A stretch of DNA of 52,870 nt from Soonwooa sp. (GTDB lineage Bacteria; Bacteroidota; Bacteroidia; Flavobacteriales; Weeksellaceae), in NCBI RefSeq assembly GCF_030151385.1, contig NZ_JASLDS010000001.1:1-52870 (forward strand). The letters run 5' to 3'. Of this stretch, positions 43,858 through 52,736 are shown in pieces. Position 1 is the stretch's first letter. The number at the start of each line of letters is the position of its first letter. The position numbers and the translations under genes were made by a program. Under the pieces are notes generated by a model. It was not told the origin of the DNA, searched no databases, and was given only the letters and a program-made list of their open reading frames with translations.

Positions 43858-44796
43858 ATGACAAAAGTAGAAAAGCAAAACAAATTCTTATTCTATATTA
43901 AAGGTTATTCGGCAAAGTTTCTTCTTAGGGAAAGTCTTGAAAAAAAGATTTCTACACTTTCAAAAACTTTGAGTAAAAAGGATTTGGATGTTGCTGAATA
44001 TCGTGTCGCTTATTATAATAAGTTGTCGGGAAAGCACAATTTCGAAAAGTCGGGTACTAAAATCAAAGATTTACAAAATCCCAAATCACCCAAGTCTTAC
44101 TATTTTGATACGTATGAGTATGCCAAATATTTTGATCCAAATCTGTTAATAGATTTCACGTTCGGCGATGTTGACAAGATTTTGTCGTTTCCAATGATTA
44201 CGAAAAGTCGTCCTATTGATGGTAATAATGAAAATAACGTTTTGTTAAATCTTGATAAAGCTAGACATTTTGTTAAGATTGTTGATCCTCGAGATTTCGA
44301 GTCGAAGTCGGATAAATTAATTGGTCGGGCAGCTGTACATCAACAACATCGTATTGATTTTTTCAAAATATATTTCGAGCATCCTATATGCGATTTGGGA
44401 CAAGTTAATAAAAAGGGCGGCGATTCCAAATGGTTAAAACCCAAGATTTCGATTCACGAACATTTAAAAAACAAATTCATTCTGAGTCTAGAAGGCAACG
44501 ATGTTGCAACTAATCTCAAGTGGATCATGTGCTCCAATTCTTTAGCTATTTCTCCAAAATTAAAAATGGAAACATGGTATATGGAAGGTACTTTAATTCC
44601 TAACCAACATTATGTCCAGATTGCTGATGACTATTCGGATTTGGAAGAACGTATGCAGTATTACCTTGATCATCCTAATGAGGCAAAATTAATCATTGAT
44701 GCTGCGAAAGAATTTAGAACAAAATTTAATAATAAGAAATTGGAAGATTTAATATCTTTGCTTGTTCTTAAAAAATATTTTGATATTGTTGTGTGA
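43858..44796 (+). CDS. Glycosyltransferase family 90 (CAP10-like)
   Basis: A 312-residue protein resembling the CAP10/GT90 family, whose bacterial members add sugars to lipopolysaccharide and whose fungal members work on capsule. The central block DFTFGDVDKILSFPMITKSRPI, LIGRAAVHQQHRIDFFKIYF and KPKISIHEHLKNKFILSLEGNDVATNLKWIM carry the conserved features, including the final E-G-x-D-x-x-x-x-L/W stretch. No signal peptide, so it acts on the cytoplasmic face. I start at ATG 43858 rather than the in-frame GTG at 43849. It opens a run of glycan genes to 49348. The acceptor and donor sugars are unknown. Confidence 0.8.
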   Translation: MTKVEKQNKFLFYIKGYSAKFLLRESLEKKISTLSKTLSKKDLDVAEYRVAYYNKLSGKHNFEKSGTKIKDLQNPKSPKSYYFDTYEYAKYFDPNLLIDFTFGDVDKILSFPMITKSRPIDGNNENNVLLNLDKARHFVKIVDPRDFESKSDKLIGRAAVHQQHRIDFFKIYFEHPICDLGQVNKKGGDSKWLKPKISIHEHLKNKFILSLEGNDVATNLKWIMCSNSLAISPKLKMETWYMEGTLIPNQHYVQIADDYSDLEERMQYYLDHPNEAKLIIDAAKEFRTKFNNKKLEDLISLLVLKKYFDIVV

Positions 44797-44996
44797 TTTG
44801 TGTGGGTTTTTGTTTAAAGATTAATAAAAAATTAAAAAAAACTTAAAATTAGTTGTGAAATTGTATTTTAATTTTTTAATACATAGTTTTAGAATTAAAT
44901 CAATTTTTGTAGTTAAACCGAACACTTAATTTCATGGCAATAATGATTTGTAATTTAAGATTATTGGTTAAAGCATTTAATATTTTTGATTTTTTT

Positions 44997-46249
44997 ATGT
45001 CTAGAAAATTAATCTTTCTGAAGAAAACAATTCTTTTTTGCAGTGTTTTTTTCTTATTTAATTCGTGTTCAAAAAGTGGTGATTTCCTAGCACCAGAGTC
45101 AGAAGTTCAAAATCCTGATAATCTGGTTGCCTACGCGCCATTGGCGGATTTTACAAAAGATATTGGCGTTATTAATATTGATGTTAATGCCAATGCTAAT
45201 TCATTTGGAAATAATACCAGTAACTTAATTAAGAATATTAATCAGCCAAATCCTGCCTATTGTCATCCAGATGTTGTCTACTTTGAAAAGGCTTTTGGCG
45301 GCTACAAATATTGGATGGCTTTTACGCCGTATTTCGGGTCCGTTGGAGCACAGAGGTCGTCAACACCTTATGAGAATCCTACAATTGTAGCCTCAAATGA
45401 TGGACTTAATTGGGAAGTTCCCAAAGGTTTAAAAAATCCTTTACAATTTGCTCCTTCGATGAAGGAAAGTATGTCAGATGGTGACAAAGCGCCAAAACAA
45501 GGTTTTTGGTCGGACGTTGATTTGCTTTATGAAAATAATAAGTTCTATTTGTATTATCGTGCAAGCTTCATTAAAGCTGCGGTTTTGGCAAAACGAGGAG
45601 CTAAATCACAAAATAATAACAATAAATTATCTGTCGATGCGCAAAGAGTAATCGTGCGACAAACTTCTACAGATGGTATCCACTGGACACCATTAGAGGC
45701 TTTGTATACTAGCAATGCTCCGTATTCTCCACAGAATAATCTTTTGTTGTCACCAAGTTTTGTATATGATGGTAGAAGTTACACAAGCTACGAGGTACAG
45801 AATAATGCAAATGCAAATTTTCCCGGTGATGAAGCTTCTTTTGTTGTAAAAAGAACTTCGAAAGATGGTTTAGATTTTTCATTTGTTAATAAAAGCAAAG
45901 TTGTCAACTTTATCAATAAGCCTTGGACCAAAACTAATGCTAATTACTCGCCTTGGCATCTGCAAGCTTCGTATGTTGATGGTTATTACTTTTTATGTCT
46001 TGCAGTAGGAGATGTCAAAAGTTTACTGCAGAAAGTTTGTACTTGGCTTTCTCTAAAGATGGTGTCAACTTTAAGGTAATTCCTAAGATGATGGTGGAGT
46101 ACAATGCATATCGATCTTCGGTATTTCCGAAATCAAGTGATGGTGAACATATCAATTTTGGTGCAGTCGTTGCCACCAAAAATGGAGTTTTCACTTATCG
46201 AGAGTTTCAGTTGAGTAAGAAAAAAATGGATGAGGCTTTGGCAAAATAG
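44997..46249 (+). pseudogene. Propeller-type lipoprotein gene with a one-base frameshift
   Basis: The reading frame from ATG 44997 encodes a lipoprotein (lipobox LFNSC in MSRKLIFLKKTILFCSVFFLFNSC) and a body like a five-bladed GH43-type propeller: YCHPDVVYFEKAFGGYKYWMAFTPY, SSTPYENPTIVASNDGLNW, FWSDVDLLYENNKFYLYYRA, RQTSTDGIHWTP. At 46020-46024 the frame shifts by one base: GDVKS goes out of frame, while the next frame continues FTAESLYLAFSKDGVNF to the stop at 46249. One extra T in AAAAGTTTAC would restore it. It lies among glycosyltransferases, so a sugar-related role is plausible. True mutation, sequencing error and programmed slippage are all possible; a homopolymer error is quite likely. 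Confidence 0.78.
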
Positions 46250-46252
46250 GAT

Positions 46253-47068
46253 TTACCAAAACAAAAACTTTTTCTTCTTTTTCCAGTTGCTTTGGAAGAT
46301 TACACCAAGATAATTTTTTCTTAATTTTTCAAGATTATGGAATTTTTTCTCCAAATTAAATTGTTCCTGAAAGTGATATACCTTAAAGAATCCTTCAACA
46401 GGAAGTATGTCAATTAATCTCGTTTTTAATAAATATTCACCATAGATAATACATTCTGACGGCGAGGTTATCGCATCAATCTCGTTAAAGAAATTCATGA
46501 AATCTTGGTTACGCTCTTTTAGAAAAACGTCATTGAAGTGTTGCCAGACTTTGCAACTCCACAAATAAGGAGATGGTCCATAATCCCATTCTTTTCCTTT
46601 GTTTCCGAACAAAGGTCGCGTTGCTTTCAGCGCTTCTTTAAAGAAAATTTTGTCCGAATCTTTGCCTATGTTTTCCATCGTTTCCAAAAAGCTTTTGGAC
46701 TCATGCATAATGGTGTAAGGTGTGTCGTCATCATATAAAAAATCCGAGTAATAAAAATCCCGAATAAATTGGGAGTCAGAGTCTATACAAAGATAGTTTT
46801 TGCAAATACCTAGTCGATAGACGTTGGCTTTAATAACTTGTTGATAGCGCCAACCATCTTTAATGTTACAGTTAATAACATCACCATCTTTTATTAATGT
46901 TAAATTTTCGCTGTTGATATTTTCTTTAAAGAAGTCAAAATCGCTGTCATTAACAGAAAGATAAACAGGGATATTTTCTTTGTTAAACTTACTTACAGAT
47001 TGAAGCAGATTTTTGACAGCTTCAAAATCTCGACGATAACTTTTAATAAATAAAATCAGTTTATGCAT
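46253..47068 (-). CDS. DUF6492-like glycosyltransferase-type protein
   Basis: A 271-residue protein that I assign with moderate confidence to the DUF6492/GT-A-like group. It begins with a nucleotide-sugar-type strand (LILFIKSYRRDFEAVKNLLQSV), has a DxD motif in LCIDSDSQFIRDF near residue 96, and contains SPYLWSCKVWQHF and ITSPSECIIYGEYLL typical of these proteins. No signal peptide or membrane helix is visible. It ends in a very basic tail (NWKKKKKFLFW) that could hold it at the membrane. It is convergent with the broken lipoprotein gene (three-base gap, no terminator seen) and divergent from the GT4 gene at 47149. Confidence 0.7.
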   Translation of the reverse strand: MHKLILFIKSYRRDFEAVKNLLQSVSKFNKENIPVYLSVNDSDFDFFKENINSENLTLIKDGDVINCNIKDGWRYQQVIKANVYRLGICKNYLCIDSDSQFIRDFYYSDFLYDDDTPYTIMHESKSFLETMENIGKDSDKIFFKEALKATRPLFGNKGKEWDYGPSPYLWSCKVWQHFNDVFLKERNQDFMNFFNEIDAITSPSECIIYGEYLLKTRLIDILPVEGFFKVYHFQEQFNLEKKFHNLEKLRKNYLGVIFQSNWKKKKKFLFW

Positions 47069-47148
47069 TTTGAACGATAATTAAGGCTAGATTCTTGCTG
47101 TATTCAATGCAAATATCCATATTTGTATATTCAAAAAAAAATTAAAGT

Positions 47149-48273
47149 TTGAAAAAACGAATCCTCTATTTTATGCCAGATAATCCAATCTCTGGCAAAG
47201 CAGGGAATATCACACGTCTTAACCAGATGCTTTCTTATTTTAATGATGTGCGGTTTGATGTCACATTTGTGTCATTACGCGATTGGGGGCAATGGACAGA
47301 AAAGGACGTGCTTTTGTTTCAAGACAAATTTCCAAATATTAAATTGGAACTGCTTGAAAAAAAATACAAAAAACGTTTTTTTAAATACCTTTTTCTCTAC
47401 AAAATCCCGAATTTATTCAAGCAAAATTCAATTGATATTACGAGCTTTATCCTAAGAAAGGAATTCGGAAATATCGCAAAACAATCCCAATTCGATATTG
47501 CAGTTATCAGCTATGCATCTTGGGCAAAGTTGGGCGATTATTTTCCAAATACGACGACGAAAATTATCGATACTCATGATTTTATAACAGCACAAAGTCG
47601 TCACAAAAAAAATAAAATCGGAAAATTGTTTCAAGATGAAATGAATCTTTTGCGTTATTACAATAATATTTTGACTTATTCGGTGGAGGAAGAGTACATT
47701 TTTGAGCAATTCACTGATAAAAAAGTGACATTGATGCCGATCTCTTTTCCTGTGAAATTTCAAAATCATACCCAAGATTTTAAGTATGATGTATTGTTTG
47801 TCGCAAGTGATAATCCTCATAACGTAAAGGGAATCCAATGGTTTTTAGAATATGTTTTACCAAATTTAGAAAATGTTAAAATTCATGTCATTGGAAAAAT
47901 TTGTAAGGTGATAGGAGATTATCCAAATGTTGTTAAACATGGTTTGGTCGATGATTTGGAAGATTATTATAATCACGCAAAAATTGCCATTTGTCCAATG
48001 TTAAGTGGCACAGGTATCAAAATTAAAGTTTTAGAAGCTTTGTCCTACGGGATTCCTGTTGTTACCAATAGACGCGGTGTCGATGGACTTATTAACAAAG
48101 TTGACAATGGTTGTTTGGTTGCAGATACTGGTTTGGATTTTGCAAACCAAATTAAGAAACTATTAATAAATGATGATTTTTACAATAAAACTAGAGACGA
48201 AGCTGTTTCTTATTTTGTAAACAATCATAGTCCCACTAAAGAGGACGAAATTTTAAGTCAAATTTTTGGCTAG
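47149..48273 (+). CDS. GT4-family glycosyltransferase
   Basis: A 374-residue GT-B-fold glycosyltransferase. The N-terminal Rossmann domain opens with RILYFMPDNPISGKAGNITRLNQML. The C-terminal donor domain begins near residue 205 (YDVLFVASDNPHNVKGIQWFLEYVL) and has VIGKICKVIGDYPNVVKHGLVDDLEDYYNHAKIAICPM and SGTGIKIKVLEALSYGIPVVTNRRGVDGL, the usual donor-binding pocket of retaining GT4 enzymes. The start is TTG at 47149; no in-frame ATG precedes the conserved opening. The next GT begins 13 bases after its stop, so they are co-transcribed. Likely role: extending a surface polysaccharide in the cytoplasm; sugars unknown. Confidence 0.85.
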   Translation: MKKRILYFMPDNPISGKAGNITRLNQMLSYFNDVRFDVTFVSLRDWGQWTEKDVLLFQDKFPNIKLELLEKKYKKRFFKYLFLYKIPNLFKQNSIDITSFILRKEFGNIAKQSQFDIAVISYASWAKLGDYFPNTTTKIIDTHDFITAQSRHKKNKIGKLFQDEMNLLRYYNNILTYSVEEEYIFEQFTDKKVTLMPISFPVKFQNHTQDFKYDVLFVASDNPHNVKGIQWFLEYVLPNLENVKIHVIGKICKVIGDYPNVVKHGLVDDLEDYYNHAKIAICPMLSGTGIKIKVLEALSYGIPVVTNRRGVDGLINKVDNGCLVADTGLDFANQIKKLLINDDFYNKTRDEAVSYFVNNHSPTKEDEILSQIFG

Positions 48274-48286
48274 TAAAAGTTATTGA

Positions 48287-49348
48287 ATGAGAAAAAAAAT
48301 CCTGATAGATCTTGAGAGACTCCGTTATCCGTATTCTGGAATTGCTAATGTATTTCGGAATCTGAGAGCTGGTCTAGAAGCCAATAATTGTAATCTTGAT
48401 CTCAGTTTTTTCGGAAAATTCGCCAATTCGGAAAGTCAGCGTCAATGGCAAAAATGGCATAAGTTTTATGAAAATTTTAGTGATAAATATGATATTGTCC
48501 ATGTAAGTCATCAGCTTTCGTCCTACTTCCAAAAGGATTATAAAAAGACGATTAAAATCTTGACTTTACATGATCTTAATTTTTTACACGAAAATCTTTC
48601 CGATTCTAAGAAAGAAAAAATGTTGACTAAGGTCAATAACAATGTTAAAAATGCAGATTATATTGTTTTCATTTCAGAATATGCAAAAACTGATTTTGAG
48701 AAAAATCAACAATTATTTAAGTTAAATAAACTCAAAGCTTTTCATGTTATCCATAACGGAATCAAACTTCCAGATGCCAAGGATTACGATTTGGGACAGT
48801 TTGAGTTTTTAAAACAGAAAAAATACATTCTTAATATCGGTGTTTTATTTGATAAAAAGAATCAAATTTCTTTAGTTAGAATGTTGCCTTATATTAATGA
48901 AGACTTAGTTTTATTGGCGTCCGCAGAAAAAGAGCCTTATGCTAGTGAAGTCCGAGCAACTATTAAAGAATTAAATCTTGCAGATCGTGTTCATTTCCTT
49001 CGAAATGTATCCGAAGAGGAAAAATATGCGTTAATCCAAAACTGCGAAGCAATGTGCCATCCGTCCATTGCGGAGGGTTTTGGTATTCCCCCAATTGAAG
49101 CAATGGCTTTTGGTAAAGCAGTTTTCCTTTCAAAGTATACAAGTCTTCCCGAAATAGGCGGGGATGCTGCTTATTATTTTGATAATTTTGAAGCCAAACA
49201 AATGGCTGAGTTTTATCAAGATAAAATGAAATTCTACCACGAAAATAAAGTTCTAGAAGAAAATAAAATAAAGGATTGGGCGAAGCAATTTGACTACAAA
49301 GTGATGGCTTTTAACTATCTCGAGTTTTACTCAAAAGTTCTGCGATAA
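48287..49348 (+). CDS. GT4-family glycosyltransferase (mannosyltransferase-like)
   Basis: A 353-residue GT-B enzyme of GT family 4. The N-terminus KKILIDLERLRYPYSGIANVFRNL resembles mannosyltransferases of the WbdA/MtfB type. The donor site is CHPSIAEGFGIPPIEAMAFGKAVFLSKYTSLPEIGGDAAYYFD, with the E-x7-E motif (Glu in AEGFG and Glu in IEAM). It lies 13 bases after the previous glycosyltransferase gene and closes the cluster at a strong terminator. Donor and acceptor are not known; the mannosyltransferase reading is from general similarity only. Confidence 0.85.
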   Translation: MRKKILIDLERLRYPYSGIANVFRNLRAGLEANNCNLDLSFFGKFANSESQRQWQKWHKFYENFSDKYDIVHVSHQLSSYFQKDYKKTIKILTLHDLNFLHENLSDSKKEKMLTKVNNNVKNADYIVFISEYAKTDFEKNQQLFKLNKLKAFHVIHNGIKLPDAKDYDLGQFEFLKQKKYILNIGVLFDKKNQISLVRMLPYINEDLVLLASAEKEPYASEVRATIKELNLADRVHFLRNVSEEEKYALIQNCEAMCHPSIAEGFGIPPIEAMAFGKAVFLSKYTSLPEIGGDAAYYFDNFEAKQMAEFYQDKMKFYHENKVLEENKIKDWAKQFDYKVMAFNYLEFYSKVLR

Positions 49349-49380
49349 AAAAGTGGCTTTCCTAAGAGAGCCACTTTTTT
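49347..49380. terminator. Bidirectional terminator
   Basis: Stem AAAAAAGTGGCTT / GAGCCACTTTTTT with one wobble, loop TCCTAAGA; between convergent GT4 and rocD. Confidence 0.88.
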
Positions 49381-49381
49381 G

Positions 49382-50623
49382 TTATTTCTTAAATTCCAAA
49401 ACTGTTTTCTCGATGATTTTCACACAATCCAATAATTCGTCTTTTGTGATGACCAATGGTGGTGCAAGACGGATAATGTTTCCGTGTGTTGGTTTTGCTA
49501 AAAGGCCATTTTCTTTTAAAGCGACACAAAGATTCCAAGCTGTAGAACTTTCTGGAGTATCATTAATTAAAATAGCGTTTAACAAACCTTTTCCTCGAAC
49601 AGCTGTTATTAAATCTGTTTTTTGAATTAGTTTCTCTATTTCAGAACGGAAAAGTTCACCCAATTCTTGTGAACGCTCCGATAATTTTTCTTCTTCAACA
49701 ACATCCAAAGCAGCGATTGCAACAGCGCAAGCCAAAGGATTTCCTCCAAACGTAGAACCGTGTTGACCTGGTTTGATAACATTCATAATATTATCATTTG
49801 CCAAAACCGCTGAAACTGGATACATTCCGCCAGAAAGCGCTTTTCCAAGAATCAAAATATCGGGTTGTACGTTTTCGTGGTGACAGGCAATTAACTCACC
49901 TGTTCTTGCAATTCCAGTTTGTACTTCGTCTGCAATAAAAAGAACATTGTATTTTTTACAAAGTTCAGATGCGCCCTTCAAGAAACCTTCATCAGGAACA
50001 TAAACTCCCGCTTCACCTTGAATTGGTTCTGCTAAAAATGCAGCGATATTTTGAGCGTCAGCTTTTAAAGTTTCCTCTAAAGCATTTAAGTCATTGTAAG
50101 GAATTTTAATGAAACCTGGTGTAAAAGGACCATAGTTTAAATTAGCATCTGGGTCATTAGAAAAAGAAACAATTGTAGTTGTTCTTCCATGGAAGTTATT
50201 TTCGCAAACGATGATTTTTGCAGCATTTTCTGAGATACCTTTCACTTCATAACTCCATTTACGAGCTAATTTAACAGCAGTTTCTACAGCTTCTGCTCCA
50301 GAATTCATCGGTAAAACCTTATCAAAACCGAAAAGTGAAGTAATTTTCTTTTCGTATTCTCCTAATTTGTTATTGTAGAAAGCTCTTGATGTTAAAGCCA
50401 AAGTTTGCGCTTGGTCTGTTAAAGCTTTTACAATTTTCGGATGCGAATGCCCTTGATTTACCGCAGAATAAGCTGAAAGAAAATCATAATATTTTTTACC
50501 ATCTACGTCCCAAACAAAAACGCCTTCACCTTTTTCCAAAACCACTGGTAGTGGATGGTAATTGTGAGCACCATGTTTTTCTTCTAATTCAATATAATAG
50601 TTTGAATCTTTATTGTTTTCCAT
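49382..50623 (-). CDS. rocD: Ornithine--oxo-acid aminotransferase
   Basis: A 413-residue class III PLP aminotransferase that converts ornithine plus 2-oxoglutarate to glutamate semialdehyde plus glutamate, linking arginine breakdown to proline and glutamate. PLP attaches to Lys261 in ILGKALSGGMYPVSAV; FIADEVQTGIARTG carries the cofactor-binding Asp; the substrate region GAHNYHPLPVVLEKGEGVFVWDVDGKKYYDFLSAYSAVNQGH is highly typical of ornithine rather than acetylornithine enzymes. A TAATTTTG -7 element lies 22 bp upstream, inside the T tract of the accC terminator. No other arginine genes are adjacent. Confidence 0.94.
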   Translation of the reverse strand: MENNKDSNYYIELEEKHGAHNYHPLPVVLEKGEGVFVWDVDGKKYYDFLSAYSAVNQGHSHPKIVKALTDQAQTLALTSRAFYNNKLGEYEKKITSLFGFDKVLPMNSGAEAVETAVKLARKWSYEVKGISENAAKIIVCENNFHGRTTTIVSFSNDPDANLNYGPFTPGFIKIPYNDLNALEETLKADAQNIAAFLAEPIQGEAGVYVPDEGFLKGASELCKKYNVLFIADEVQTGIARTGELIACHHENVQPDILILGKALSGGMYPVSAVLANDNIMNVIKPGQHGSTFGGNPLACAVAIAALDVVEEEKLSERSQELGELFRSEIEKLIQKTDLITAVRGKGLLNAILINDTPESSTAWNLCVALKENGLLAKPTHGNIIRLAPPLVITKDELLDCVKIIEKTVLEFKK

Positions 50624-50645
50624 TATTAAATAATTTCGTGGTTGT

Positions 50646-50653
50646 CAAAATTA
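50646..50653 (-). promoter_or_regulatory. -7 element for rocD
   Basis: TAATTTTG on the minus strand, 22 bp before the ATG at 50623; its first bases sit at the end of the accC terminator T tract. Confidence 0.5.
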
Positions 50654-50680
50654 AAAAAAATGCCCAACCTAGGCTGGGCA
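50653..50680 (-). terminator. Terminator of accC
   Basis: Stem TGCCCAACCT / AGGCTGGGCA with one mismatch (50661-50680), followed on the minus strand by eight T. Confidence 0.82.
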
Positions 50681-50701
50681 ATTTCGTATTTATTTAAAAT
50701 C

Positions 50702-52060
50702 TTAAATGCTATACTCGTATTTACGATCCATAACAAAAGACTCCATAAATTTAGTCGTGTAATCTCCAGACAAGAAAGCTTCGTCTTCTAATAATTGTCT
50801 GTGGAAAGGAATTGTGGTTTTAACACCCTCGATGTAGAATTCTTCTAGAGCGCGTTTCATTTTTGCAATCGCTTCTTCTCTTGTTTGCGCTGTTGTAATC
50901 AACTTAGCAATCATAGAGTCGTAGTTTGGCGGAATTGCGTAACCAGAATATACATGCGTGTCAACTCTTACACCATGACCACCAGGGATATTCAATCCAG
51001 TGATTTTTCCAGGTGAAGGACGGAAATCCGCATACGGATCTTCTGCGTTGATACGACATTCGATAGCATGTAATTTTGGATAGTAATTGATACCCGAAAT
51101 TGGCGTTCCAGCCGCTAACAAAATTTGCTCACGAATAAGGTCGTAGTCAATAACCTGCTCTGTAATTGGATGCTCTACTTGGATACGAGTGTTCATCTCC
51201 ATAAAGTAGAAATTACGATGCTTATCTACCAAAAACTCGATTGTACCAACACCTTCGTATCCGATGAATTCAGCAGCTTTAACAGCAGCTTCACCCATTT
51301 TTTCACGAAGTTCATCTGTCATGAATGGAGATGGTGTTTCCTCAATCAACTTTTGATTTCTTCTTTGGATAGAGCAATCTCTTTCTGACAAGTGGCAAGC
51401 TTTTCCATATTGATCACCAGCAACTTGAATTTCGATATGTCGAGGTTCTTCAATAAGTTTTTCCATGTACATACCACCGTTTCCGAAAGCGGCAACAGCT
51501 TCTTGGATAGCAGATTCCCAATGTTCTTTTAGGTCTTCTTCTTTCCAAACGGCACGCATACCTTTACCACCACCACCAGCAGTTGCTTTAATCATTACTG
51601 GATAACCTGTTTCTTTCGCGATGCGTTTAGCATCTTCATAAGAATCGATTAGTCCGTCAGAACCTGGCACGCAAGGGATTCCTGCTGCCTTCATGGTTGC
51701 TTTAGCTGTAGCTTTGTCACCCATTTTTTCAATTTGTTCTGGCGTTGCTCCAATAAATTTGATATTGTTGTTGGCACAGATTCTAGAAAAGTTAGCATTC
51801 TCAGATAAGAATCCGTAACCAGGATGGATCGCGTCCGCATTAGTGATTTCTGCTGCTGCAATGATGTTAGGGATCTTTAGGTAAGAATCTTTACTCATCG
51901 CAGGACCGATACATACTGCTTCGTCCGCAAATCTTACGTGTAAGCTATCTTTGTCTGCTGTACTATATACTGCAACCGTTTTGATACCCATTTCTTTTGC
52001 GGTACGTAGAATTCGCATTGCGATTTCGCCACGGTTTGCAATTAATATTTTTTTGAACAT
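50702..52060 (-). CDS. accC: Acetyl-CoA carboxylase, biotin carboxylase subunit
   Basis: A 452-residue biotin carboxylase that uses ATP and bicarbonate to carboxylate the biotin on AccB. It opens with KKILIANRGEIAMRILRTAKEMGIKTVAVYS, has the ATP-grasp Gly-rich loop KATAGGGGKGMR, and the catalytic segment MEMNTRIQVEHPITEQV. The length is standard. It follows accB by 91 bp of very AT-rich sequence (52061-52151) with no TAnnTTTG match, so it is probably read from the accB promoter. Confidence 0.97.
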   Translation of the reverse strand: MFKKILIANRGEIAMRILRTAKEMGIKTVAVYSTADKDSLHVRFADEAVCIGPAMSKDSYLKIPNIIAAAEITNADAIHPGYGFLSENANFSRICANNNIKFIGATPEQIEKMGDKATAKATMKAAGIPCVPGSDGLIDSYEDAKRIAKETGYPVMIKATAGGGGKGMRAVWKEEDLKEHWESAIQEAVAAFGNGGMYMEKLIEEPRHIEIQVAGDQYGKACHLSERDCSIQRRNQKLIEETPSPFMTDELREKMGEAAVKAAEFIGYEGVGTIEFLVDKHRNFYFMEMNTRIQVEHPITEQVIDYDLIREQILLAAGTPISGINYYPKLHAIECRINAEDPYADFRPSPGKITGLNIPGGHGVRVDTHVYSGYAIPPNYDSMIAKLITTAQTREEAIAKMKRALEEFYIEGVKTTIPFHRQLLEDEAFLSGDYTTKFMESFVMDRKYEYSI

Positions 52061-52151
52061 CTTTTAGAATTTTAAATTTTAAATTTTGAATTTTAAATTA
52101 TTTTAAATGTCAAAAAACATCTAAAATCTATAATTTACAATCTAAAATTGC

Positions 52152-52628
52152 TTACGATGGATCTACCAAGAATAATGGTTGGTCGTATTCTACTGGTGTA
52201 GCGTCATCAACTAAAATCTTAACGATTTTTCCGCTAACTTCAGCTTCGATTTGGTTGAATAATTTCATTGCTTCGATTACACAAACAACTTTGTCAGAAG
52301 TAATGCTATCACCAACATTAACAAATACATCTTTGTCAGGTGATGGCTTTCTGTAGAAAGTACCAATCATTGGCGATTTGATAATGATAAATTTGCTGTC
52401 GTCATCAGCAGATTCAGTAGCTGTACTCGCTGCTGGTGCAGAAGTTGGAGCTGCTTGAGGAGCTGCAACTGGCGCTTGATAAGCAACTGGTTGAGAAACG
52501 TAACTTACTGGTTCTCCACCTAGTGGTGTCTTAATAAAAATTTCGAAGTCCTTGTTTTTATATTTTACTTCAGATACACCTGCTTTTGCAACAAATCTAA
52601 TTAGATTTTGAATGTCTTTAATATCCAT
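52152..52628 (-). CDS. accB: Acetyl-CoA carboxylase biotin carboxyl carrier protein
   Basis: A 158-residue biotin carrier. The C-terminal biotinyl domain (about 80-158) has the motif VIEAMKLFNQIEAE, with Lys122 as the biotinylated residue, and the bacterial 'thumb' region before it. A Pro/Ala-rich flexible linker (about 48-72, QAPVAAPQAAPTSAPAA) joins it to an N-terminal helix-rich part (MDIKDIQNLIRFVAKAGVSEVKYK). It lies upstream of accC, and a full promoter (52655-52689) is threaded through the rpmF terminator. The order rpmF-accB-accC is usual in Flavobacteriia. Confidence 0.97.
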   Translation of the reverse strand: MDIKDIQNLIRFVAKAGVSEVKYKNKDFEIFIKTPLGGEPVSYVSQPVAYQAPVAAPQAAPTSAPAASTATESADDDSKFIIIKSPMIGTFYRKPSPDKDVFVNVGDSITSDKVVCVIEAMKLFNQIEAEVSGKIVKILVDDATPVEYDQPLFLVDPS

Positions 52629-52654
52629 ATTATAGGTAAATTAATTTTGAAAGT

Positions 52655-52689
52655 CAAAGATAATAAAAAACCACTCGATTTTGAGCAAA
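52655..52689 (-). promoter_or_regulatory. accB promoter embedded in the rpmF terminator
   Basis: On the minus strand TTTG (52689-52686, at the hairpin apex), 23 bp, then TATCTTTG (52662-52655). The -7 element lies directly after the T tract, 26 bp before the ATG. Confidence 0.55.
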
Positions 52690-52703
52690 TTGAGTGGTTT
52701 TTT
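52665..52703 (-). terminator. Terminator of rpmF
   Basis: 17-bp stem (52665-52681 with 52687-52703, one wobble) with core CCACTC/GAGTGG and 5-nt loop TGAGC, T tract on the minus strand. Confidence 0.9.
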
Positions 52704-52736
52704 ATGTCGTGAATAAGATATTTTATGTAAAATATC

